Assembly (NCBI GenBank): GCA_012840355.1
Contig: DULN01000010.1
Location: 124,001-188,000, forward strand
DNA from: Clostridiales bacterium
GTDB lineage: Bacteria > Bacillota > Clostridia > Oscillospirales > CAG-272
Length of the DNA: 64,000 nucleotides
Reading direction: 5' to 3'
Positions within the stretch are counted from its first letter, which is position 1. Each line of letters starts with the position of its first letter. Shown in pieces: positions 50,741-57,728 of this stretch. The notes below the pieces were generated by a model. It saw nothing but the letters and a program-made list of their open reading frames with translations. It did no database searches and was not told where the DNA came from. Both the position numbers and the translations under genes were made by a program.

Positions 50741-52852
50741 ATGCCAATAACGGTGCTGGTTGTTGACGATTCATCAGCCGACAGACTGCTTATAAAGAAT
50801 ACCCTGAGCGATTACAGGGTGCTTGAAGCCTGCGACGGGGTCGAGGCAGCCCGCATCATCGAATCGGAGGAGGAAATTGACATATTAATCCTCGACCTCA
50901 ACATGCCCAATATGGACGGGTTTGCGGTGCTGGAACTCATTAAAAACAGCGAAAGGCACAAAAAGCTGCGCCCTATAATTCTGACGGCGTACGACGAAAT
51001 CGAAAACGAGATAAAGGGCTTAAAGTCGGGCGCGGTCGACTTTATCCACAAGCCTATCCACTCGTTGGCGCTAAAGGCGAGGGTGGATGTCCACGCCGCG
51101 CTGATAAATGCCGAGCGCGCGCTTGAAAAAAAGCTGAGTGAACAGGCTCTGACGTTCGATATGGTTTTCGAGCAAGCCCCAATCGGCATCGCGATTTCGC
51201 ACAATTGCTTCCCAAAAGAATACGACGACCCGTCGAAGATTAGAATCAACCCGATGTACCAAAAGATAACCGGCCGGACCAAGGAAGAGCTTATAAAGCT
51301 CGGCTGGGCGAAAATCACCCATCCCGACGACGTCGCTGAGGAGCTTGAAAACTTCAGGAAAGTCGAATCGGGCGAGCTTAAAGAGTACTCGATGGAGAAA
51401 AGGTACATCCGGCCCGACGGTTCGGTCGTATGGGTCAACGTGACGGTTTACTCGCTGCTTCCAATCGGCGAAAACAAGTTCAATTACATCTGCCTCGTCC
51501 AAGACATAACGGAGCGCAAGCAGATAGAGTTCGAACGCAAATACATAAGCGAGCACGACAGGTGGACGGGCCTTTACAACCGCGAGTATCTGGTTTCGCT
51601 GCTTGAAAAGCACGCCAAAACAATGCAGTGCAGCAAAAAAGCGCTCATATGCATAAACCTGAGCATGGCTGAGCTGCTTACGGCGAACTACGGCTATCAG
51701 TACACACAAAATATGATAAAGAAGGCGGCGGAGGCCCTCAGCCGGTTTTGCTCCGAAAGCTGCGTTTTGTTTTACCCGAGCGAGAACAGGTTTGTGTTTT
51801 ACCTGTTTGGTTATAAACAGAGAAGCGAGCTTGACGAGTTTTGCGGCAAAGTGGCGCAGACGCTCGAGTCGCTGTTAGTGACCGACCGGATAACGGGCGG
51901 TATCGGCGTTTTGGAGTTCGGCGGCGGGCAGGAGGAGCCGGAGGTGGACGAGCTTTTAAGAAAGCTGCTCGTCGCATCGGACAAATCGGTCGGGTTGTCG
52001 GAGAAGAATTTCCAAGTATGCTTCTACGACAAAGAGCTTGAGGAACTGGTAAACAGGGAGAGGGACATCGGCGAGGCGCTTGGCAGGATAGCAGCCGGCG
52101 CCCCGTGCGAGGATGAGATATACCTTGAGTTTCAGCCGGTCCTCGATTTGCGCTGCGGCGCTGTATGCGGCTTTGAGGCGCTGGCAAGGCTCAGGTCGCA
52201 AAAGCTCGGCTTGGTATCGCCGAAAGAGTTTGTGCCGATAGCGGAGGAAACCAAGCTCATAATACCCGTCGGCGAGAGGGTGTTTGAAAAAGCTTTCCTT
52301 TTCCTTGGCAAGCTCAAGCAGAGGGGCTTTGGCGACATGCACGTTTCGGTCAACGTGTCGGTTATCCAGCTTTTAAGCCCCGGCTTTACAAAGAACCTGT
52401 TTGCGCTAATTGATAAAATGGGTGTCGACCCGCGCCAGATCTGCATCGAGATTACCGAGTCGGTATTTGCTTCCGACTATGAAAAAATCAACAGCATATT
52501 CGATGAGCTGCGCAGCTCCGGGCTGCAAATAGCGATCGACGACTTCGGCACCGGCTACTCGTCGCTCGCGAGGGAAAAAGAGCTGAAAGTCGACTGCATG
52601 AAAATCGACAAAATCTTTATCGACAAGCTGCTTGAAACCGACCCGCATAAAGCAATTACCGGCGACATCATTTCGATGGCACACCGGCTCGGCCAATACG
52701 TAATCGCCGAAGGCGTCGAGCACAAGCCGCAGCTGAGTTACCTCATCGAGCACGGCTGTGACCGCGTGCAGGGCTATCTAATCAGCCGGCCCCTTGGCGA
52801 GGAAAAGGCGCTAGAGTTTTTGGAAAGCTTCGGCGTCGGCGGCGCGATTTAA
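50741..52852 (+). CDS. Response regulator with PAS, degenerate GGDEF and EAL domains (c-di-GMP phosphodiesterase)
   Basis: 703 residues. Receiver domain (1-125) with V-V-D-D-S and L-I-L-D-L-N-M-P; PAS domain (about 140-260); GGDEF-like domain (about 270-430) in which the GG(D/E)EF loop reads P-S-E-N-R-F, so no cyclase activity is expected; EAL domain (about 455-700) with E-A-L-A-R-L, N-V-S, E-I-T-E-S, D-D-F-G-T-G-Y-S-S, K-I-D-K and E-G-V-E all intact, so c-di-GMP hydrolysis is expected. AGGAGG stands nine bases before the ATG at 50741 (the TTG one codon upstream is less likely). It follows the hybrid kinase by 18 bases. Confidence 0.93.
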   Translation: MPITVLVVDDSSADRLLIKNTLSDYRVLEACDGVEAARIIESEEEIDILILDLNMPNMDGFAVLELIKNSERHKKLRPIILTAYDEIENEIKGLKSGAVDFIHKPIHSLALKARVDVHAALINAERALEKKLSEQALTFDMVFEQAPIGIAISHNCFPKEYDDPSKIRINPMYQKITGRTKEELIKLGWAKITHPDDVAEELENFRKVESGELKEYSMEKRYIRPDGSVVWVNVTVYSLLPIGENKFNYICLVQDITERKQIEFERKYISEHDRWTGLYNREYLVSLLEKHAKTMQCSKKALICINLSMAELLTANYGYQYTQNMIKKAAEALSRFCSESCVLFYPSENRFVFYLFGYKQRSELDEFCGKVAQTLESLLVTDRITGGIGVLEFGGGQEEPEVDELLRKLLVASDKSVGLSEKNFQVCFYDKELEELVNRERDIGEALGRIAAGAPCEDEIYLEFQPVLDLRCGAVCGFEALARLRSQKLGLVSPKEFVPIAEETKLIIPVGERVFEKAFLFLGKLKQRGFGDMHVSVNVSVIQLLSPGFTKNLFALIDKMGVDPRQICIEITESVFASDYEKINSIFDELRSSGLQIAIDDFGTGYSSLAREKELKVDCMKIDKIFIDKLLETDPHKAITGDIISMAHRLGQYVIAEGVEHKPQLSYLIEHGCDRVQGYLISRPLGEEKALEFLESFGVGGAI

Positions 52853-52872
52853 AAATTTGCGATATTTTAATT

Positions 52873-52901
52873 AAAAAACCGGCCTTTCGGGCCGGTTTTT
52901 T
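52873..52901 (+). terminator. Terminator of the kinase-EAL operon
   Basis: Perfect stem AAAAAACCGGCC / GGGCCGGTTTTTT-type pairing with TTTC loop, followed by TAG. Confidence 0.9.
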
Positions 52902-52920
52902 AGCGACTGCCACAGGCATG

Positions 52921-52945
52921 AAAAAGCATCGGCGAATGCCGATGC
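52921..52945 (-). terminator. Terminator of the acyltransferase gene
   Basis: Minus-strand stem GCATCGGC / GCCGATGC with a four-base loop, then TTTTTC, seven bases after the stop. Confidence 0.82.
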
Positions 52946-52951
52946 GCACTA

Positions 52952-53758
52952 CTAAGCAATTTCTCTGTCTTTTTCACGTCGTATGTATTTTATCACTTCG
53001 TAATCGCTGAGCTTTGATTTTTCAAGCATGAAATTGTAAACTTTGTCCCGCAGGTTTTTACGCGCTTCGCGGCCTGTCAGCCCTTCGTCGGGGTAAAGGG
53101 GGTTGCTGACGTATACCGTAATGTTCGCCTTTCTAAGCCATGAGAGAAAGCCCTTAGGCTTGGTGTACGCAGTGAAAAACGCGACGACCGGGCAGTTGTG
53201 CCTTATCGCGTAGCCGAACGAGGCGTCCGGGAACGGCCTTATGCCGTTGTAGTACGGCCAGATATGCGCTTCGGGGTAAATCGTGATATTGCAGTGTTTG
53301 TGGTGGAAGTCAACGGCTTTTACGAACTTTTTCATTCCGCTCACCTTGGTTGGGAGCGGGATCGCGCCGAGCATTTGGACGAGGTTTTTAATGCCTTTGA
53401 TAGAAACTGTTTCGGCTCCGACTATAATCCTGTTCCGGCGCGGGAAAGAGATTAGGTTCGGCGTGAACGCGTCGTAAAAGCTTGTGTGGTTACCGTAAAG
53501 GAAGCACGGGGTCTTTTTGCATTGCTTTAGGGCTTTCTTGTTGACGATGCGCACCTGTAAGATAACTTTCATGAAAAACCATATCAACGGGTACGCGATG
53601 AAGTAGTAGATGACAACCGAACAAACATTCCAAAGCAGGCCTTCTCGCAGATACTTGAAGTTTTCGTCCACGGTGCAGCGCTTGATGTTCAGTCCCGCAA
53701 AATCGTCGCTAAGCTCGTCTTCGTAGTAAAAGACCTTCTGGTATTTATCTTTTACCAT
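52952..53758 (-). CDS. Lysophospholipid acyltransferase (PlsC-like)
   Basis: 268-residue acyltransferase of the PlsC/LPLAT superfamily, acting at the inner face of the membrane in phospholipid synthesis. The catalytic H-x4-D motif is N-H-T-S-F-Y-D, and the second block reads I-Y-P-E-A-H-I-W where most PlsC proteins have F-P-E-G-T. A hydrophobic segment at about 42-65 probably anchors it. The P-E-A-H variant and the N-terminal extension suggest a paralogue rather than the housekeeping PlsC. No clear promoter was seen in the 127 bases upstream. Confidence 0.83.
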   Translation of the reverse strand: MVKDKYQKVFYYEDELSDDFAGLNIKRCTVDENFKYLREGLLWNVCSVVIYYFIAYPLIWFFMKVILQVRIVNKKALKQCKKTPCFLYGNHTSFYDAFTPNLISFPRRNRIIVGAETVSIKGIKNLVQMLGAIPLPTKVSGMKKFVKAVDFHHKHCNITIYPEAHIWPYYNGIRPFPDASFGYAIRHNCPVVAFFTAYTKPKGFLSWLRKANITVYVSNPLYPDEGLTGREARKNLRDKVYNFMLEKSKLSDYEVIKYIRREKDREIA

Positions 53759-53885
53759 CTGCGACCTCGCCGTTTCTCTGCTGTTTTGGAGTCGTAGGGT
53801 CTGTCTATATAGTTAATACGTTTATCACGCTTGGAAGTTACATGAAAATTGTCACAAGAAGAGGAAATAACACGCCTTGGCTAGT

Positions 53886-54470
53886 CTACTCCTTGCCCGT
53901 GTTTTTCTTTTTATAAAAATAAAAGTCCAGCCCGCCGACGCATATGGCAAGCCCCACGACGGCAGGTGCGAGCACCGCAAATCCGGCTTCGCCTCCGAAA
54001 GCGACGCTCCATGCCGATTTAAGCACCGCCGCGCCGACGATTACCCCCAATAGCCAAACTGGCTTGCGCTGCCACGCGGAGGCAAGCAGCATTATAAAAA
54101 ATACCGGCACCGCGATGGTGGCGAGGACTTTTGCCAGATTCCACTCGCCCTTGAGGTAATCCATTTCAAATGCCAAAAACTCGAGCACCCAAGGGGAGGC
54201 CTTTTCTGGGGCGGGGAACCAAAACATGCTTGTAAAAAGCGCGAATATCGAGGCAAAGATGCCAGCAAGGCTCTTTTTAAACGCAAAGATGACGATTGGG
54301 ATAATAAACAGCGGCCGGATATACCAGCTTAAAATGTTGTGGTGGCGCTCAAATGCCCACGCGAAAAACCTGTCATTAGTCAAAAATACAATAATTAGTA
54401 TAACAGTCGCGGCCGCAAAGAGCATTCCGACCGCAAAATCGACTTTTCTTTTCAAGACAACCCACACCAA
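53886..54470 (-). CDS. Multi-pass membrane protein of unknown function
   Basis: About 190 residues with five or six hydrophobic segments (about 12-32, 47-64, 66-82, 113-131, 137-155, 163-182) and a basic C-terminus K-K-K-N-T-G-K-E. No family was recognised. The start is uncertain: no ATG lies near the promoter, so TTG at 54468-54470, or the TTG at 54453-54455 which has a GGTGTGGG stretch before it, is used; an ATG at 54423-54425 is a third option. The promoter at 54487-54515 is strong. Confidence 0.65.
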   Translation of the reverse strand: MVWVVLKRKVDFAVGMLFAAATVILIIVFLTNDRFFAWAFERHHNILSWYIRPLFIIPIVIFAFKKSLAGIFASIFALFTSMFWFPAPEKASPWVLEFLAFEMDYLKGEWNLAKVLATIAVPVFFIMLLASAWQRKPVWLLGVIVGAAVLKSAWSVAFGGEAGFAVLAPAVVGLAICVGGLDFYFYKKKNTGKE

Positions 54471-54486
54471 CTATAAGTTAGACAAT

Positions 54487-54515
54487 ATTATACAGCACTG
54501 CTCGAAAATTGTCAA
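54487..54515 (-). promoter_or_regulatory. Consensus promoter of the membrane protein gene
   Basis: Minus strand TTGACA (54510-54515), 17 bases, TATAAT (54487-54492). Confidence 0.88.
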
Positions 54516-54588
54516 TAAACATTAAACTAAAAATCGATATATTTTGAACATGATGTTTCTTTTTTGTTCACACATAAATTTCGTAAAG

Positions 54589-54597
54589 TGCTATAAT
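54589..54597 (+). promoter_or_regulatory. Extended -10 promoter of the BFD-like gene
   Basis: TGC-TATAAT (-10 at 54592-54597); the -35 region is weak (TTCACA with a 19-base spacer). The leader of about 25 bases contains CAGGAG before the ATG. Confidence 0.65.
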
Positions 54598-54629
54598 AGG
54601 CGGAGTAAATTATTCTCCAGGAGTATCAT

Positions 54630-54974
54630 ATGGCACAGAACAGAACTATTTGCACAAAGAACAACGTCGACTATATCTCAATCAGGCGCGCTATGATTGC
54701 CGGCGCGCGTACGGTTGAGGAAGTAAAAGAAATAGCCGGGGCATGCGGCGAGTGCGAAGGCTGCAAGGCCGACCTCGGCTGGATACTCGCCTCGGTGTGC
54801 GGCTGCAAGAAAGTTTCGCTCGAGGCGGTGGTAAACGCCGTCAAAGCCGGCGCAGATACCGTCGAAAAAGTGGGGGAGATGACCGGCGCGGGCACCGGCA
54901 TCTGCGAGGAGACCGGCGAGCCTTGCGGCAAATGCAAGCCGCTTATTCAAAACATCATCGACCTCGGAAGGTAA
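54630..54974 (+). CDS. Tandem BFD-like [2Fe-2S]-binding protein
   Basis: 114 residues consisting of two BFD-like domains. The first (about 6-55) has C8 and C-G-E-C-E-G-C; the second (about 56-112) has C-G-C followed by G-A-G-T-G-I-C and C-G-K-C. The repeat is visible in the parallel I-R-R-A-M-I-A-G-A-R-T-V-E-E-V-K-E and V-V-N-A-V-K-A-G-A-D-T-V-E-K-V-G-E blocks. BFD domains bind a [2Fe-2S] cluster and usually pass electrons or iron, often as part of larger proteins; a free-standing double copy is less common. CAGGAG precedes the ATG. The MFS gene starts 40 bases later on the same strand. Confidence 0.82.
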   Translation: MAQNRTICTKNNVDYISIRRAMIAGARTVEEVKEIAGACGECEGCKADLGWILASVCGCKKVSLEAVVNAVKAGADTVEKVGEMTGAGTGICEETGEPCGKCKPLIQNIIDLGR

Positions 54975-55014
54975 AAGCCGCCCTACTTACTTATAGTACA
55001 AAAAAGGTCAAGTT

Positions 55015-56205
55015 ATGTCCGAAGTAAATTATAAAAGTACGCTTTTTGCCTGCTATCTCGGATATATAACGCAAGCGCTGATTGTAAACCTACCCCCGAT
55101 ACTTTTCGTCGTCTTTCAGTCATTGTACGGGCTTTCGTACACGCAGCTCGGCAGCCTGGTATTTGTCGTCTTTATAACGCAGCTTATCGTCGACGCGCTC
55201 GCCGCGAAATACATCGACTTAATCGGCCAGCGGGCGGCGGCGATGCTGGCGCATATTTTGGCTGCGGTCGGGATGGTCGCGCTCGCGTTTTTGCCGAGGC
55301 TTTTCCCGTCGCCGTACGCGGGGCTTGTCGTATCGAGCATAATATACGCGATTGGCGGCGGGCTTATCGAGGTGCTCGTCAGCCCCATCGTCGAAAGCCT
55401 GCCCGGCGAGGCGAAGGCGTCGGCGATGAGCCTGCTTCACTCGTTTTACAGCTGGGGGCAGGTGCTTGTAATAGTCCTCTCGACGCTCGGGTTGCTGCTT
55501 GTCGGGCATAACCTTTGGTGGGTTTTGCCGCTGGCGTGGTCGGTGCTGCCGCTTTATAACTTCTTTAAGTTTATGAAAGTGCCGCTCGTGCCGCCCATTG
55601 AGGAAAGCCAGCGGATACCGCTTTCAAAGCTGCTCCGGTCGAAAATATTCCTCATCGCGCTGCTTCTTATGGTATGCTCGGGCGCGAGCGAGCAGGCGAT
55701 GGCGCAGTGGGTTTCCCTTTTCGCCGAAAAAGGGCTTGGGATTACAAAAGCGCTCGGCGACCTTTTCGGCCCCTGCATTTTCGCGATTATGATGGGCATC
55801 GTGCGCACCTGGTACGGCGTAAAAGGGCAGAACGTCGACATGCACAAAGCGCTTACGATAAGCTCCGTGTTCTGCATCGCGTCGTTTATAATAACTGCCG
55901 CTGTGCCGATACCGGCGCTCGCGCTTGCTGGCAGCGCGCTGTGTGGGCTATCTGTTGCGCTCATGTGGCCGGGGATGCTTAGCCTCACTGCGGCGGGCTA
56001 CCCGACCGGCGGCGTCGCGATGTTCGCGATACTTGCGCTTGGCGGGGACTTGGGCTGTTCAATCGGCCCGCAGCTTACCGGCGTCGTCGCCGATGCAAGC
56101 AGCCTAAACTGTGGGCTTGTGTCCGCGATAATTTTCCCGCTTATAATGCTGTTCGGGCTTGCGGTGCTGGGTAAGCTGATAAAAAAAGAGGCAAGCGAAA
56201 AGTGA
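55015..56205 (+). CDS. MFS transporter
   Basis: 396 residues with about 12 hydrophobic segments, a major facilitator superfamily permease. It resembles the sugar/fucose-permease-like and drug-efflux-like Firmicutes MFS group; no decisive substrate motif was seen. The loop after helix 2 lacks a clean G-x-x-x-D-R-x-G-R-R motif (the counterpart is Y-I-D-L-I-G-Q-R-A-A). It follows the BFD-like gene by 40 bases without a separate promoter, so joint transcription is likely. A strong terminator overlaps its stop. Confidence 0.82.
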   Translation: MSEVNYKSTLFACYLGYITQALIVNLPPILFVVFQSLYGLSYTQLGSLVFVVFITQLIVDALAAKYIDLIGQRAAAMLAHILAAVGMVALAFLPRLFPSPYAGLVVSSIIYAIGGGLIEVLVSPIVESLPGEAKASAMSLLHSFYSWGQVLVIVLSTLGLLLVGHNLWWVLPLAWSVLPLYNFFKFMKVPLVPPIEESQRIPLSKLLRSKIFLIALLLMVCSGASEQAMAQWVSLFAEKGLGITKALGDLFGPCIFAIMMGIVRTWYGVKGQNVDMHKALTISSVFCIASFIITAAVPIPALALAGSALCGLSVALMWPGMLSLTAAGYPTGGVAMFAILALGGDLGCSIGPQLTGVVADASSLNCGLVSAIIFPLIMLFGLAVLGKLIKKEASEK

Positions 56206-56237
56206 AAAAAGCGCTCTACGAAGCGTAGAGCGCTTTT
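56206..56237 (+). terminator. Terminator after the MFS gene
   Basis: Perfect 14-base stem AAAAGCGCTCTACG / CGTAGAGCGCTTTT with an AAG loop, starting right after the stop codon; the flanking A and T runs make it usable from both sides. Confidence 0.9.
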
Positions 56238-56245
56238 CGTTTGTG

Positions 56246-56404
56246 TCACCGCGGCTTCTTTAGCAGCTCGCCGAAAACCAAGCATATAAACGCCACTACC
56301 CAGAAGAGTATCCAGAAGAGTATTTTAAGCAAAGATAAAACAACCGCGACCAAAACATTTACGGCGTTTTTCACATGCGGCACGGCTTTTTTTATGTATT
56401 GCAT
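56246..56404 (-). CDS. 52-residue single-pass membrane peptide
   Basis: Short protein with a basic N-terminus (K-K-A-V-P-H-V-K-N) and one long hydrophobic stretch (about 18-46, with L-L-K-I-L-F-W-I-L-F-W) ending K-K-P-R. GGAGG is eight bases before the ATG at 56402-56404; a second ATG directly upstream is five bases from it. A strong extended -10 promoter (56454-56482) supports a real gene. It ends against the MFS terminator, which serves both strands. Function unknown; toxin-like or membrane-regulator peptides have similar composition, but no antitoxin partner was found. Confidence 0.62.
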   Translation of the reverse strand: MQYIKKAVPHVKNAVNVLVAVVLSLLKILFWILFWVVAFICLVFGELLKKPR

Positions 56405-56453
56405 CATGCCCACCTCCGGACGGCGGATTTTGCGGGGTGGCCCCTCTATGTTA

Positions 56454-56482
56454 ATTATAGCAAAATAAGCAAAAACAAGCAA
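56454..56482 (-). promoter_or_regulatory. Promoter of the 52-residue membrane peptide
   Basis: Minus strand TTGCTT (56477-56482), 17 bases, extended TGC-TATAAT (-10 at 56454-56459). Confidence 0.78.
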
Positions 56483-56513
56483 GCGTTGGCGGTTGCAAGT
56501 GCGATTATCCCTA

Positions 56514-56543
56514 TTGCCAGCGGCGCGAAAAAAGTGTTATAAT
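56514..56543 (+). promoter_or_regulatory. Promoter of sbcD-sbcC
   Basis: TTGCCA (56514-56519), 18 bases, extended TGT-TATAAT (-10 at 56538-56543). Divergent from the small membrane peptide promoter; the two -35 boxes are 31 bases apart. Confidence 0.8.
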
Positions 56544-56582
56544 CTGTAAAAAAGCAAAATATAGTCGAAAGGGAAGGGAGCC

Positions 56583-57728
56583 TTGAAGTTTTTCCACCTC
56601 TCGGACCTTCATATCGGAAAGCGGCTTTTCGAGTTTTCGCTGCTTGAGGATCAGCGGTATATTTTAGGGCAAATCATAGATTACGCACGCCGGGAGCGGC
56701 CCGAAGCGGTGATAATCGCCGGCGATGTGTACGACAAATCGGTGCCGTCGGCAGAGGCGGTGCAGGTCTTCGACGATTTCCTTTATAACCTCACAGAGCT
56801 TTGCCCGCACGTCTTCATTATCGCTGGCAACCACGATTCGCCGGAGCGGCTTGCGTTCGCGGCGCGCGCGCTCGACCGAGCGGGCATTCACATCTCGCCA
56901 GTGTGGGACGGCAGCCCGGTCAAGGTTACCCTCGCCGACGGCTGCGGCGAGCTTGACGTCTTTATGCTGCCGTTTATAAAACCCGCGCAAGCCGCGCGCT
57001 TTTTCCCGGACGCGAAAATAGAAACTTACACCGACGCGGTCGCGGCGGCGGTATCGGCACTTCCGCTTGACCCCGGGCGCCGGTGTGTGCTTGTGACGCA
57101 TCAATTTGTAACCGGCGCGGCGCTTTGTGATTCGGAAGAGCTGTCGGTAGGCGGCGCGGACAATGTCGACGCCTCGGTGTTCGAGCCGTTCGACTACGTC
57201 GCGCTCGGGCATATCCACAGCCCGCAGCATATCGGGCGGCCGACGCTGCGCTACTGCGGCACGCCGCTGAAGTATTCGTTTTCCGAGGCAAAGCAGGAAA
57301 AATCGGTCACCGTCGTCGAGATGCGCGAAAAAGGCGACACAGAGATACGCACCTTGCCGCTTGTGCCGCTGCGCGACATGCGCGAGCTGCGGGGGAGATT
57401 TATGGAGCTTATCTCGCGCGAGTCGCGGCCGGCGGCGCCATGCGAGGACTATATACATATAATTTTGACCGACGAGGACGAAATCCCCGACGCGATTGGC
57501 AGGCTGCGCGAGATATACCCCAATATTATGAGGCTCGACTACGACAACTCGAGGACGCGCGCCGAGGCGAGGCTCGAGGCGCTGGCGCATGTGGGCGGCA
57601 AAACGCCGCTTGAGATGTTCCTTGAGTTTTTCGAGCACCAAAACGGGCGGCCGATGAGCGACGCGCAGCGCGAATATGTTATGGCGCTCATCGCAGAGAT
57701 ATGGGAGGGCGAAAATGAGGCCGATTAA
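56583..57728 (+). CDS. sbcD: Exonuclease subunit SbcD
   Basis: Mre11-type nuclease subunit that with SbcC cleaves DNA hairpins and ends. Metallophosphatase motifs: H-L-S-D-L-H-I-G (N-terminus), A-G-D-V-Y-D, A-G-N-H-D-S, V-T-H-Q-F and L-G-H-I-H. 381 residues. The start codon is TTG (56583-56585), preceded by AGGGAAGGGAG; the conserved K-F-F-H-L-S-D begins at residue 2, so no other start fits. It overlaps sbcC by 14 bases. Confidence 0.95.
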   Translation: MKFFHLSDLHIGKRLFEFSLLEDQRYILGQIIDYARRERPEAVIIAGDVYDKSVPSAEAVQVFDDFLYNLTELCPHVFIIAGNHDSPERLAFAARALDRAGIHISPVWDGSPVKVTLADGCGELDVFMLPFIKPAQAARFFPDAKIETYTDAVAAAVSALPLDPGRRCVLVTHQFVTGAALCDSEELSVGGADNVDASVFEPFDYVALGHIHSPQHIGRPTLRYCGTPLKYSFSEAKQEKSVTVVEMREKGDTEIRTLPLVPLRDMRELRGRFMELISRESRPAAPCEDYIHIILTDEDEIPDAIGRLREIYPNIMRLDYDNSRTRAEARLEALAHVGGKTPLEMFLEFFEHQNGRPMSDAQREYVMALIAEIWEGENEAD

